DNA of 64,000 nt from Raphanus sativus. Taxonomy: Eukaryota; Streptophyta; Magnoliopsida; Brassicales; Brassicaceae. Positions 42,000 to 54,240 of this stretch are shown here, piece by piece; position 1 is the stretch's first letter; the number at the start of each line of letters is the position of its first letter. The notes under the pieces were generated by a model. It searched no databases. It had not been told where the DNA came from and was given only the letters and a program-made list of their open reading frames with translations. The position numbers and the translations under genes are program-made. Where the stretch lies: NCBI RefSeq assembly GCF_000801105.2, contig NW_026615379.1, positions 1 through 64,000 of the forward strand. Reading direction: 5' to 3'.

Positions 42000-43738
42000 C
42001 TACAGAATATTTTGAAAAACTTGTTTGTAGACAACATTCAATGTTTTTGTCTCCGCCTTCCTTTCTTTACCTGTTATTAGGATTTTTAATCCAGATCTCG
42101 ACTTAACTCTTGAAAGTGCAACGTAGAGCTGACCATGAGAGAACACTGGCCTAGGCAAAAACAAACCGACACTTTCTAGTGTTTGACCTTGACTTTTGTT
42201 GATGGTCATCGCGAAAGCCAGTGTAACGGGAAACTGTCTTCGACGCATTCTGAAGGGAAACTTTGTGTCAGGTGGACTGACATACATTCTAGGAATCAAG
42301 ACTTCGTCTCCAGCAGTACTGTTTCCAGTTATAATTCTACCTTCTATGACATGGGGGAGCAACTGAGTAACAATTAGCCTAGTACCATTGCATAAGCCAT
42401 CTACCAAATCCAAGTTACGGAGACACATAATAGGAGCACCAACCTTCAGCTTCAAATTATGTCTAGGCATTCCTGCCACTCTAACACTGTTCAAAAACTC
42501 TGTTGGATAGGTAACATTTTCTTCTACATCAACATCGGATGGGATTATATTGTCAGAGCTAAGGTAAACCTTGTATTCACCTGAAAGCACGTGTAAATCC
42601 TTTACTCTAGAATAATGTAAAAAGTTAGTCGAACATAAGAGTAAACAGAATCAAATGTTACCTGGCAACTGCGAAAGCATGTAATCATTTATTTTATCAA
42701 CTTCATCATTTGTGGGTGTGAGAATGGCTCGATGTCTATACAAATCCTTATCTTCTGAGGTTTGAAAAGCTTGTCCATAAACCTCCTTTGCAATAGTCTG
42801 AATAGGATCTTCTCCAATATTTTTGATCAACAGATCAGAAGGGATGTCAATGTCAACTTGACCGTCGTTTGGCAAATTTATGTTTCCATCTCCAACATCC
42901 AAAATCCATTTTGAGAAGGATTGAAGGTCTTTTGCTGCATCATCAGTAAGACCAGCGAGCAATCTCATGTTTTTTGTTAGCTTCAAAACTTTGCAGTGCT
43001 CCCAAAGATATGACGAATTCAGAGCTTGCAAAACAGTCTCTGCTCTACCACCTCCAGGTATAACCGGTAAAATCTGTCTGAAATCTCCACCGAAAACAAC
43101 TACTTTACCTCCAAAAGGTTTGTCTTCAGAAGATCTTATAATATCACGCATAGAACGATCCAAAGTCTCGAAACAGTGTCTGCTCATCATAGGCGCCTCA
43201 TCCCATACAATGAGCTTTGCTGCTTTAACTAATTCTGCACGATCTGATCCTGGCTCCAGTTTCTTGCAAGTAGTAAACTCGTCGGCATCTATCGGAATAC
43301 CAAACCTGGAATGTGCGGTTCTACCTCCTTCCAACAATAATGCAGCAATTCCACTGGATGCGGTATTTAGAACAATCATACGTCTAGATCGGATTGCTGA
43401 TGAGAGTGCTCTATATACGAAGGTTTTACATGTGCCTCCATAACCATAAAGAAAGAACACTCCACCGCTATCATTTAAAACTGCATCCAAAATCTCGTTG
43501 TAAACCCCTCTTTGCTCATCTGTTATCATCGCCATAAGTCTTTCATTTTCCTTTAGCTGATCTTCCACAACATACTTAAGCTCATCATCTATAAGGCGAT
43601 TGCCGTTGTAACAACCAAAATCATCTGGCTTTGGCATTAGGGGCCATTTCTGGAGGCTACGACCATTGCTAAGCAAATGATTTTGGATCTCGGTTAGAGC
43701 AATGTTTTTGATCTGATCTATGGTCAAGTTCAACTCTG
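42000..43738 (-). pseudogene. RepHel: PIF1-type helicase domain (two exons)
   Basis: Superfamily 1B DNA helicase part of the Helitron transposase. First exon 43738-42649: Walker A YGYGGTCKTF (the usual G before K is Cys here), Walker B IVWDEAPM, and GGDFRQILPVIPGGGR. A GT-AG intron (about 42648-42592) leads to the last exon 42591-42000: [36 protein letters not shown] and [13 protein letters not shown], standard PIF1 motifs. This part is otherwise open and ends normally. In the element it would unwind DNA during rolling-circle transposition. Confidence 0.9.
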
Positions 43739-43791
43739 CAAATTTGAAAAATTAACTAAATAAGAGAGACCTGATTTAAAACATATTTCGT

Positions 43792-44477
43792 TTAATAAGA
43801 AAAAAGCTCACCGGGATTTCCAGTTTGTCGTCGTTTCTTGTAGAGAATATCGTCGGTTAGATACTCCCAAGTAGCTTCCCACACAACATGAGGCTGAGAT
43901 AATGTTTTGGATACCAACATTCTCGAAAAAAGCTTCCTCGCATACGTGCCAGAACTATTATCACTACAATCTTTGATAGCTTCTATGTATTCCTTGTCAT
44001 CATCCATCAAACCCAAAGCATAGCAAGCATCTTCGTATGTAGAATATACAACACCATCAACTGTTCTTATATCCTCGTACGATTTCGGCCCTCTTACCCA
44101 ATTTAGCATTACTCTTACGAAATATAGCTCATCTTGTGCTGGATTAATATGTGCAATCCTCCCTATCGCAAAGCCTCGTTTACGTGGTACCCATTCTCTC
44201 ATACTTGCTTTCCAAACAAATTTTGTTGGAAATTCGGCATATGTCAAATCTCTTGCCTCTGGATATTTTTGATTTGCTATGAACCTTGCCAGAAACATGG
44301 ATTGGTTGACAGATTTTTTCTTCAGGATATTCTCAATAGGTTCATCTTCATCAAAAAACACCAGCTCCTTATCCGGGAGATGAAATCCAAGTTTCTCTAC
44401 AGAAGTAGTACGAAAATGTGTAGGAAAAGCAAGAACCCGCCACGACGACTCGCATGCAGTTATATATCTAATATAGA
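43792..44477 (-). pseudogene. RepHel: linker between Rep and helicase domains
   Basis: Exon between GT-AG introns (donor after GNPG at about 43809; acceptor TAG near 44478). Reading from the acceptor: ACESSWRVLAFPTHFRTTSVEKLGFHLPDKE, split as ACESSWRVLAF and VEKLGFHLPD, then FPTKFVWKASMREWVPRKRG and YFVRVMLNWVRGPKSYEDIR. These blocks are conserved in plant Helitron proteins. No lesion seen in this exon. Confidence 0.85.
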
Positions 44478-44668
44478 AATACGATAAACATAAATTAGAA
44501 ACAACAATCGTAGACTTTAAAATGTAAAAGAAAGTAGTATTAAAATTTTAATAATGTAATTATTTAATTGTAAAACAAAGTTTTTTTAATTTATAGTATA
44601 TATATTTGTCTAAGCGTATACTTTAATAATGTAGACTAATATTAATAGATTATGCATGTATTTTCGGT

Positions 44669-46157
44669 TCATTCACACATAGATACTAAGTAATAATAAT
44701 AAATATAATAATACCTGCAGTCGTAATATGTTTTGATTTCGTCGATGACGCCATCTTCATCTTCTTTATCCATTGCAGCTGAAGCATAATCAGGTCCCTT
44801 ATGGATATATTTGAAAAGATACTTAACAGCACGCGTTTGGATGCACCACTCGACATTCATATGCGCGTGATATCGAAGCATGAGGTTTCTATTGTAAGGT
44901 ACAACATATCCATTGTCTAATCAATACGACGCATGTAAGCTGGAAATCCATTTGCGTCAATCGATGTCCTGATGTTCAGTCGTTTCGGAAACATCTTAGA
45001 ACATTTACCGTTAACCATACATACATTATCCTTCTTTGCTGGACCGCAAGGACCATGCATCATACAATCCCCAACGATTGCATACAGGTCAGGATCTACC
45101 GTCTTGTCAGGTATCTCAGCCGATATAATAGTGTCTATATGATCAGCTGTTGGAAATTTGGCTCCATTTTGCATGAAGACGAGAATATGAGCGTGTGGCA
45201 TTCCTCTTTTCTGAAACTCAATCGTGTACATTACTGACAAAACAGAAAAGAAAACATTTTAAACATTTTAACTGATGAAAATACTATCTAAAGTAGTTCC
45301 TTGAAAAACAAAACAAAAAACACCGGCATCACTGGAGAAAATTTGTTAGGAGATTTACCTGCAGAAACTGGGCCAAATAAGGAGCCGTCCTTTTTTGTCA
45401 AAAACTCAATAAGATTATCGAGTTTCATCTTGAAAACTCTACACAATATTTCAGGTCTGTCTTCGGTGGTAAGGTTATATTTTTTCAGATACCTTGTAAC
45501 TTCAGGCCATTTTGGATTGCACGTAAAAGTGATGAAAAGATCTGGAAATCCACACAGAGCCATGGCATCATAGTAATGCTGCTTCATATAACGTTTTCCT
45601 CCGGTGAAAGTTGCTGGGATGAAAATTCGGCTCCCTTGCTCAGCCATCTTAGCTCCGCCTTTTGCAGCTGCTTTCTGGATTGCATCATAACTAACTGACC
45701 GGAGTTTTTTCTGATTCAGCCATAAGTAACGCAGTCTACTCGATTCTATCATTGTGTAGGCGTCCACAAGGAACTGAGGAAACAATCTTCCTGATCTCGT
45801 AATCGTGGGTGCTTCCCCCTTCCTCTCTAAAATGTGAAATGCAAAGTATTCACGCATAGTTACATTTTTGCGTTTTCTCCCAGCCGTGTCTTCAAAACCA
45901 ATTGGAATATTTAATCGAAAACCATCCTCTCCATATGGAAACAATAGTGGATACTGCAGAGGCAAATACGCCGGATGTAATTCACTTATCCTTTGCAACT
46001 TTCCACTTGTACTCTCTAGAACAATATCTCGGGGCTCCATATTTAAAACAAAATCTACAGGTATCAAAGCAGCAACTTCATTTGCAGTGGGCAGATTATG
46101 GGTCCGTCCATCAGATTGCCGACTTCCAATCAACCTCATCCTATAACCTGTTGATCA
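44669..46157 (-). pseudogene. RepHel: HUH endonuclease (Rep) domain
   Basis: Rep nicks and joins DNA at the Helitron ends. Seen in order: YPLLFPYGEDGF, RLRYLWLNQKKLRS, PATFTGGKRYMKQHYYDAMA, PDLFITFTCNPKWPEVTRY. A GT-AG intron (about 45288-45238) follows. Then comes the HUH motif FQKRGMPHAHILVFM, CMMHGPCGP and, after a one-base shift near 44916, WCIQTRAVKYLFKYIHKG, the region of the catalytic Tyr. Upstream, a TGA at 46157-46155 replaces a codon just before GYRMRLIGSRQSDGR. The shift and the nonsense codon inactivate it. Confidence 0.9.
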
Positions 46158-46920
46158 TTCCACGTCGAACCTATCTCTTGCAGACCTAAAAGCCTTAACA
46201 TGAGGATTATACTGATCTAACATATTCTGCAGAAGAAGAACAAGTGGTTCTCTTAGTTTCTTAGCGCTAGCTCCGTCAGACCTGGACAGTATATTAAGAA
46301 TCAAAAATAAGTTAAAAAATTGTAGACAAACATGCAAAATCCTAAAATATAGTCATAATAAGTTCAAAAAGTCTACAAAATTACCCGGCATAAGCGTCAA
46401 GTCTATTTTTTTATCTCATTTAAAGTATCAATGATATACACCTGGGAGAATTTTGGAGCTTGTCCAAGCTCGGGAACTATATCACCAATACGATGATAGT
46501 TCTCACCGGACATTCGGAAAACAAATGGTCCACGACCATTGTTAATAGAATGATCTATCTTCCCCCCCCCCCAAGTGATGTGAAAGAGAACATCATATTG
46601 TAAGCTCGTATAAACTCTCGATAATGTTTACTTAATTCGTCTCCTTTGCATAACAAATACATTAACTCCATTGGAGGATTCGCGAGCCGAGGAAGCACAA
46701 CTTTTCCATGTTTACATAACATTGAGAAGACAGGTTTCTTGCTACAACGGCGTTTTGCAATTCTTTCACCATACCACATGTATGCTTGACAAAACCTACA
46801 ATTCCAAACTGGATCCCCTTCGTCGTAATAACCTGTATAAAAAATGACTTCATTAGGATAAAAAATAACTAATAAATTGTTATTTATTATCAAGAGATTG
46901 TACAATTTTGAAGTCATCAC
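46158..46920 (-). pseudogene. RepHel: N-terminal zinc-finger-like region
   Basis: Contains VWNCRFCQAYMWYGERI, LCKHGKVVLPRLANPP, LSKHYREFIRAYNMMFSFTSLG and, beyond, NNGRGPFVFRMSGENYHRIG, all conserved in plant Helitron proteins. Two length changes in homopolymers break the frame: a run of 11 G on the minus strand (46572-46562) and a run of seven A near 46420. A GT-AG intron separates it from SDGASAKKLREPLVLLLQ (46289-46155). Confidence 0.8.
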
Positions 46921-48691
46921 CGTTTTTTTGTAACCCGATAGTAATAGATGAAGTAACGGTATGATTTTCTTGTTGTGGGATATGTTGTGGTGATGGGTTT
47001 ATCAAAGACTCTCCACCAGGATAGCCACTGTAAGTCCGATTGTCGTCATATTCATCTTCATTTTCAGACTCACTCTCCATTTCATATCGATTATTATAAG
47101 CTGCGTGAAAAAGTAAATCACAACATATAAAATCGAATATCATCAATGAATATAAATAAATGTCTAAGTATATAGATGGAAAAGACTTTATACCTTCAGG
47201 ATGGTCCTGTACGATGAACCTTGGTGGAGGAATGAATTCATTTGTTTTGTTTTGGTTTGGACACTAAGTAGCTGGAAAAGATTGATTTAAACATATAAAC
47301 GAATGTAAGTATGTTAGAATTTCCTGAAATTGGTAAACATCTACAACATTTAAATTGCTGGCGGGTCATCATATTATTAGGATTAAAACAGGGTCAGTAA
47401 TACCTTCAGGATTTGAATCTGTTTCAAACAATGGTGGAAGACCAGAACTCGATGGTCCTGTAATGTTCGAACCTGGCCTTGCTGTTTTTGGAAATGTTTA
47501 AGTTTAGTCGCACTTTAGATATAGTACAATACAATATATATGCCTTCATTATTATTTAAAACTCGTTGTTACCTTTCTTTTGTTTAGTCTTTGAATTCAC
47601 CGATGGAGGTGATCCAATTATCTTACGTTTCCTGAAGGAAATGTTGGTACTCCCGATAATAGATTCTTGATTACCAATTGAAGCTAAAAGATAACATTGT
47701 TTTATTATAAGAAACTTTTTTATCAATCAGAGTCCATTATTACTATTGTCTTTACTATTTCTTTAAAATAATACTACTTCAAAAATAACTTATGTTATCG
47801 GCCGTGATTAGTTACCGGTTTCTATACTCGATGGGTCCATGTTGGTTACAGAGCCACTGCCATTTGAAAGATTTAGTGAAGTTTGGGTTGAAGTACAGGA
47901 ACCTGCAGACGTAAGTACAATAACCTTTGGAAATAAGAAATGTAATATCGAGAATTTTTTGCATAATTGTTCTATAGAAAAATCGTAAGTAGCACTGGAA
48001 AAGAAAATATTACCGATATTTGGTACAACTGATAGCTTTGTTGGCTTGAAAATCCTTGTCACTGTTTAATTTAACGTAGATCATGGTCAGAAATGTTTTG
48101 TTCTTTGGCAGATTAACAAAAATCAACGTCGGGAAAATCAAACCGAGAAAAGAGTAACCTCTAATTGTGGTAGTAAGGCCTATTGTTCTTTTGTTATTCA
48201 GTATTTCCTTTCTCGCAGATCTAGCTTGCTGTGTTAATCAAGGTTTAGGCTCCGATGGCTGTGGATTAATGGGTCGAAATACTTGATTTGTAACATTATG
48301 AAAGGGCGTTCTAAAAGGATTGATTGTTGTTTCTGGTGAAACGTTTGTGATGGATGACTTTTGTGTTACATTCCTCCTTGGAGTATTCTCTTTGTCATTG
48401 ATACCTATGTTATCAAAGTGTGGCAGCAAAAACAATCATTATTAAAAGTGTGTCACTTCAAAATGTCTACCAAATTCTTATGAAATATATTTGTTTTAGA
48501 GAATTTTCTTTTGTTTGTATAAATTTTCCATACGAAATCGGTTACCTATACTCAGTTATATATACACGGTTGTACGAAAATTATAATATATTCATAAAGG
48601 TTTATATTTATTTTAAGGAAAACATACCAATTTTTTTAATCTTCGTTGGTTTCTTCCCACTGTCTGTTCCCAGTGGATTACTTCTCTTCAT
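46921..48691 (-). pseudogene. RepHel: N-terminal exons
   Basis: Likely start ATG at 48691, beginning MKRSNPLGTDSGKKPTKI, with a donor GTATGT soon after. The next exon (about 48411-48290) has GINDKENTPRRNV and NPFRTPFHNVTNQ. Further small blocks occur near 48060-47810, 47690-47575 (a basic stretch, KRKIIGSPPSVNSK) and 47145-46930 (acidic, SESENEDEYDDNRTYSGY). Short exons with AT-rich introns fit Brassicaceae Helitron genes. The exact splicing is uncertain. Confidence 0.6.
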
Positions 48692-48870
48692 GCGTCAGAC
48701 TTTTCAGATATTGCTTGTGTCTTTTGTAAGAACAGGACTCTAGCTATAGAATTTTCCGAATGCAGTTAGAAAAAAGGCTTCAACAAACTTATATAGTTTG
48801 ACAGAAAATGAAGACTATAGAATTCAGAAGACGACATATTTAATCAATATAATAAAGATAGATTGATGAC

Positions 48871-49438
48871 TGTTGGGCCCAAATATGACCCCCTAGCTAG
48901 TGATAGACAATAAGAAATGATAACGGGCCGCGAAAGGCTCATCATGAATTCAATCTTCAAAAACAGCTAAGTCAGATCCGGAGGCTGTGAGCTGGAGATG
49001 TTCATCAGAGAGGTCAAGGAAAAGAGGCAGCTCGTTGACAAGTAAACATGCGCAGGACCCGGTCAAAGAGGTAGCTCGTGGACAAATAAATAGGCGCAGG
49101 ACCCGGTCAAAGGGGAGCTGTTACAAATCCCTCAAATCACGGAGAGGATCTCGGGAACCTGTTGGTAGCAACCGACGGAGCCTGAGGCTATTTAAAGAGG
49201 AAGTCAATCAAGAAAAGGGGATCGGAACCCATTTCACACACAAGCTCTCAATCATTTAATTCTTTCTTTGTAAACGTTATAAACATCTTTGTAAACATAT
49301 TCTTTACCCAAAATCATCAATAAAATCATTCATTCATCTTTTAAGTTCTTACGGGATTCAGCCCACGATTATCTTTCCCTAATCCTTTCCTAAACTATAA
49401 CCTGACCTAAAATCAGGAGGTGAGTTTAATCCCTCACA
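48871..49438 (+). mobile_element. Tat element 5' LTR
   Basis: 568 bp, TGTTGGGCCC...CCCTCACA. It holds a ~46-bp imperfect tandem duplication (AGAGGCAGCTCGTTGACAAG and AGAGGTAGCTCGTGGACAAA, both followed by GCGCAGGACCCGGTCAAAG, 49022-49111). A TATA-like box (CTATTTAAAG) lies at 49188-49197. Confidence 0.93.
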
Positions 49439-49439
49439 A

Positions 49440-49460
49440 TTGGCGCCGTCTGTGGGGAAG
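49440..49460 (+). promoter_or_regulatory. Primer binding site of the Tat element
   Basis: TTGGCGCCGTCTGTGGGGAA right after the LTR end. TGGCGCCG starts are usual for Tat/Athila primer sites. I do not assign the tRNA. Confidence 0.75.
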
Positions 49461-49524
49461 AAACAATGGAATCCCTTACTCCAACTTAAGGATGAATCCA
49501 CTCGATCATACAACAAATTCATCT

Positions 49525-49785
49525 AACCGATGAACAGTATCCCGACGAACAGTACTCGTATGAACAGTACTGGAAGAACAGTATCTCAATGAACAGTATC
49601 TCGGTGAACAGTATCTCGATGAACAGTATCTCGATGAATAGTATCCCGATGAACAGTATCCCGATGAACAGTACTCGGATGAATAGTACTGGAAGAACAA
49701 TATCTCGATGAACAGTATCTCGATGGATAGTATCTCGATGAACAGTATCTCGATGAACAGTTCTCGATGAACAGTATCTCGGCAG
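49525..49785 (+). repeat. 15-bp tandem repeat at the start of the Tat leader/gag
   Basis: About 17 units of GATGAACAGTATCTC and variants. The first units read DEQYP, DEQYS and YEQYW in one plus frame, and NSISM-type pentapeptides in another after a slip. It lies between primer site and the first gag ATG with extended frame (49957). Confidence 0.85.
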
Positions 49786-49956
49786 CAACGATTCGAAGAG
49801 GTCACTAGATCTCTAACCGCAACAACCCAACCACCGCAACGTCAGGGCTCGGGAGTGACCTTCCGAGATCGAATAACTGACGTATCGTTCCCTCGAGGAC
49901 ATCTAGACTTTTCTCTTGATAACACTGGTTCAGGAGAATAGGGACCTGCTTTCCAA

Positions 49957-50829
49957 ATGCCTCGTGATAGGACAGCGCCTGTGTTTAGTCCACCCCTCAC
50001 CAGCGCTATGGGAAGCAACCTAGCATCAACCAGCTCTTTATCCGATCAGGTTACTGGTCGAAGTGCTCGCTTACCTCCTCCACCACCTAGCACTAGGTTG
50101 GGAGAAGGAGTATCCAATCCGTCCGGGGGCAGAACATCAGCTCCGGCGTTTCAGGCCAGAAACCTAAACACGAACCCGGATGAAAGGACGGATGCTGATC
50201 CTTCAGCTCGCCACACAAACCCGACTCATCAAAATAACCCAAGGGCCGGTGGGCAAGACAGCCCACCAAGCGATTGGGAGAATGATCGAACACGATTTCA
50301 TCAGGGACCTGTTCGTCAGGTACCTAATGATGACCCGACTGTCCTTCCTTTAGAGGGACCTGAGGCTATTCGCAGATATATGGAGAGAACTCACGCAGCT
50401 CTCTGAAAATCGGGAGCTCAAGTCCACAAGGCAACGAGCTCAGCTCCCGAAATCGAGAGCTTGATTGAGGATACCTGTGGAACTCTATTCACTGACAGAA
50501 TTGCCAGCTCTTACATAAGAGATACCCAAAAAATTAAGATCCCCGAATACAACGGGACCTCGGACCCGAAGGCCTACCTAAGAGCCTTCCGGCTAGCTAT
50601 CGTGAAGGCTAACTTCACGAAAGAAGAATACGATGCAGGTTACTGCAGGACATTCGCCGAAAACCTGGTCGGAACAGCCCTCGAATGGTTCTCTGGTCTT
50701 GAACCAAATTCGATGGACAGCTTCGACCAGTTAAGTAATGCCTTTATGAAGCAATACTCGACTCACATCCTAAAAGCAAGGGCACGCAACCGAGGAATGT
50801 TGGGACCTCCAACGATAACTGGCAGTTAA
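49957..50829 (+). pseudogene. Tat gag (nonsense codon and internal deletion)
   Basis: Frame 49957-50406 is a Pro/Ser/Asn-rich N-terminal part ending at a TGA (RTHAAL). The same frame continues after the stop as 50461-50829 with the gag domain (QKIKIPEYNGTSDPKAYLRA, ALEWFSGLEPNSMDSFDQL). It ends in THILKARARNRGMLG, where the rest of the domain, about 60-80 residues in relatives, is missing. Confidence 0.85.
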
Positions 50830-50834
50830 ATTTT

Positions 50835-51256
50835 CTGCCGGAGAAATAAAGGGCTTGGACCTCAAGAAACCACAGCCCTACCAGAAAAGAGGTCCCAGAG
50901 ATACCTCACCGAAACGAGAAGGGTCTCCTGAAAAAGAGACCAATTCACCACCCCCAGCTCCTAAGAAAAGAGTCGACATGGTCCTCGGGAAGCTCCCCCA
51001 AGGAAAAAGCCTACAAGTCGAGGCCATCCTGAGCAAACAGCTACCTCAATCGATCCCCAGCTCAAGGGTAGGCAACATCCTCGGAGGATCCGATATGTGT
51101 CAAGACTCCGTTAATTCTATTAAAACTCATGTACGGAAGGCTGTGTCTGACACTCAATCCAAGCCTCCTAACCCCGAGTCGAACACTAAGATCTCCTTTT
51201 GGGAAAGTGAGACGTCAAACCTTGACAGACCTCACGACGATGTCCCGTCACCTTGA
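50835..51256 (+). pseudogene. Tat gag-pol linker region
   Basis: 133 codons, basic and Pro/Ser-rich (KPQPYQKRGPRDTSPKREGS), then GKLPQGKSLQVEAILSKQL. In Tat elements this is the C-terminal part of gag with the zinc-knuckle; no intact CCHC is seen here. The frame differs from the upstream gag frame by one base shift near 50830. Confidence 0.65.
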
Positions 51257-51672
51257 ACATCGCAGGGAACGAAGTACCCAAGCTCATGGTAGACACCGGG
51301 AGCTCCGTCGACCTCATTTTCTATAACGCCCTAAAGAGGATGGAAATAGATGAGTACGAAATCGTCGACCAGAAAGCTAGCCTCATAGGCTTTTCCGGAG
51401 AAACAGCTACCTCAATGGGAACTATTAAGCTCCCAATTATAGCTGACGGAATCATGAAAATGATGAATTTCGTAGTCATCGACAGATCTTCCCCGTTTCA
51501 CGCGATCCTAGGAAGACCTTGGATCCATAAGATGAAAGCAGTAGCTTCAACTTATCACCAATGTGTGAAATTCCTGACACCTGAAGGGATATCTACCGTG
51601 CATGGTAACCAAAAGATCTCCAGGATCTGTTATCTAGGAGGATTCGAAATTCTCAAAGAATCACCTCAATAG
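51253..51672 (+). pseudogene. Tat aspartic protease
   Basis: Retropepsin-like domain: active-site MVDTGSSVDLIF, flap-like IGFSGETATSMG, and the conserved end HAILGRPWIHKMKAVASTYH. Cleaves the polyprotein in an active element. Open over 139 codons, but out of register with neighbours: stops occur at 51670 and 51714 before the RT frame. Confidence 0.88.
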
Positions 51673-51777
51673 CAATTACAGATCCAGGAGGGTCGTGAGA
51701 TACAACAGAATATTTGAGGTCCTCCTAAGAACCTCACCGAGCAAGTTAGTATCGACGACTCAAATCCTGAAAAGCAA

Positions 51778-52896
51778 GTGAGTATCGGATCCGAGCTACC
51801 TCTCGAGACTAAGAAGGAGCTCATCGACTTTCTAAAAAGCAACGTCGGAACCTTTGCATGGACCACCAGAGACATGAAGGGTATAAACGCCGACGTCACT
51901 ACGCACAAGCTTAATGTAGACCCCACTTTCAAACCGATCGAACAAAAGCGTCGCAAGCTAGGCCTAGAAAAGGCTCAAGCTGTTAACGACGAGGTTGACC
52001 GACTTATGAAAGCTGGGTCCATTCGTGAGGTACATTACCCAGACTGGCTAGCTAATCCAGTAGTTGTAAAAAAGAAGAACGGGAAATGGAGAATCTGCGT
52101 AGATTTCACCGACCTAAATAAAGCTTATCTCAAAGACAGCTTCCCGTTACCTCACATCGATCGTTTGGTCGAGGCCACTGCTGGCCACCAGCTCCTGTCC
52201 TTCATGGATACCTTTTCAGGGTACAATCAAATCATGATGGATCCTGAGGATCAAGAAAAAACTGCATTCATAACCGAACGAGGAACCTATTGTTACAAAG
52301 TTATGCCATTCGGGTTAAAGAACGCAGGAGCTACCTATCAGAGGCTAGTAAATAAGATGTTTGCTAGACAACTAGGAAAAACCATGGAGGTCTATATTGA
52401 TGATATGCTAGTCAAATCCTCAATTGGAGAAAACCACATTTCCCACCTAAGGGAATGCTTCGATATCCTCAACAAATACGACATGAAGCTCAACCCTGCT
52501 AAGTGCATTTTCGGGGTACCTTCAAGCGAGTTCCTCGGCTACCTCGTAACCGAAAGAGGCATCGAAGCCAACCCGAAACAGAGAGCTACCTTTCTGAAAA
52601 TACCGTCACCTAAGACAACCAGAGAGGTACATAGATTGACTGGACGAATCGCAGCATTAAATCGATTCATATCCAGGTCCACCGATAAGTGCCTCCCATT
52701 CTACAAACTTCTAAAAAATAATAAGAAGTTCTTATGGGACGAGAAGTGCGAGGAAGCCTTCAAGCAATTGAAAGCTTACCTCTCCGAACCTCCCATCTTG
52801 GCCAAACCAAGAATGGGAGAACCACTGTATCTGTACCTCGCTGTGTCAACCGCTGCAGTTAATGGTGTGCTGGTACGAGAAGAGCAAAACGAGTAA
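51778..52896 (+). pseudogene. Tat reverse transcriptase
   Basis: 372 codons. RT motifs: VVVKKKNGKWRICVDFTDLN, DSFPLPHIDRLVE, SFMDTFSGYNQI, TYCYKVMPFGLKNAGATYQR, the catalytic VYIDDMLVKS, LNPAKCIFGV, SSEFLGYLVTERGIE. The thumb and start of RNase H follow (YLYLAVSTAAVNGVLVREE) up to a TAA at 52894. The catalytic Asp residues are intact; the domain looks nearly complete. Confidence 0.93.
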
Positions 52897-53700
52897 AGAC
52901 CTGTCTATTATACCATCAAGAGTCTGATAGACACCGAAACTAGATACCCTACTATGGAAAAACTAGCTCTAGCTGTCGTAACAGCTGCCAGAAAATTACG
53001 ACCTTATTTCCAATCGCACTCAATCGTCGTAGTGACTTCACAACCATTGCGAACAATTTTGCACAGCCCTAGCCAATCATGACGATTTGCTAAATGAGCA
53101 ATAGAGCTCAGTGAATACGATATCGAGTATAGACCTCGAGCAGCAGCAAAAGCTCAGGTCCTTGCCGATTTCATAATCGAGCTAGCTTCCGAACAACTAG
53201 ACTTGGAAACGGAAGCTCCGAAGTGGAGTCTGTACATTGACGAGCCTCACCAAGACAAGGTTCCGGCATCGGTCTAAGGCTGACCTCCTCAGCTGGAGAA
53301 ACCATCAAAAAATCCTACAGGCTCGGATTCAGCGCTTCTAAGAACGAGGCTGAATACGAAGCATTAATTGCAGGATTAAAACTCGCCCTAAGCCTCGGAA
53401 TTCGAGAGCTGAACGCTTATAGTGATTCACAGCTAGTAGCTAGCCAGTGCCACGGCGAGTATGAAACAAGGGACGAAAGAATGGGGGCAAACCTAGAAGT
53501 TTTCTGGAACCTCACTATGCAATTCAACAGATTTGAACTAACGAGGATCCCACGAGGAGTGAACTCCTCAGCAGACGCGCTGGCTGCTTTAGCGTCAACA
53601 TAAGACCCCCTCGTAAAACGGATCATACCCGTAAAGGGAATCGAAAAGCCAAGTATCGACATAGCTACCAAAGCTGAGATCGATAGCAAGCCGAAAGAGT
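52897..53700 (+). pseudogene. Tat RNase H and archaeal-type RNase H
   Basis: After the TAA the frame continues with YYTIKSLIDTETRYPTMEKL and, past another stop, AIELSEYDIEYRPR and AQVLADFIIELA. A shift near 53275 precedes SKNEAEYEALIAGLKLALSL, AYSDSQLVASQCHGEYET and SSADALAALAST, the second RNase H that defines the Tat group. At least four stops or shifts. Confidence 0.85.
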
Positions 53701-53793
53701 AAACGGAAGGTAGCTACCCCCAGACGGTAGCAACCCAAGTTCTTACAACGTACTGGTTCCCAAAAACCAGAATTCGTAGCTTTAAAAAGCATA

Positions 53794-54240
53794 CCTCCGG
53801 GGGCAAGATCCAGACCTCGGATTCACCTGTCCACGCAGCCAGGACCAGGAGTCGTTCTGCTTTTGAAAGCGCATCCGAAGAAACGACCCAGACTCCGGAG
53901 AACAACACCAGAACTGGAGATATTCCTCAGAATTCAGACTCCTTCGAGCCTAATCCGACCAATACCTCGGGGGGCAAGATCCAGACCTCGGATTCACCTG
54001 TCCACGCAGCCAGGACCAGGAGTCGTTCTGCTTTTGAAAGCGCATCCGAAGAAACGACCCAGACTCCGGAGAACAACACCAGAACTGGAGATATTCCTCA
54101 GAGTTTAGACTCCTTCGAGCCTAAACCGACCAATATCTCCGGGGGCAATAAGACATCAGGTCAAGACCCTCAGGGACCTGAACAAGACACATCAGGTCAC
54201 GACACTCAGGGACCTGAACAAGACCCGCCCTCATCTCTTC
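53794..54240 (+). repeat. 171-bp in-frame tandem duplication in the Tat linker
   Basis: 53794-53964 and 53965-54135 are nearly identical units of 171 bp (57 codons), each with SGGKIQTSDSPVHAARTRSR and TPENNTRTGDIPQ. A third unit starts at 54136 and breaks off. A ~36-bp repeat (GGACCTGAACAAGAC) follows at 54170-54232. It lies between archaeal-type RNase H and integrase, a flexible linker. Confidence 0.85.

Noticed and set aside
49506..49805. Minus-strand RDTVHRDTVH-type protein
   Set aside because: A reading of the 15-bp tandem repeat on the wrong strand of the element.
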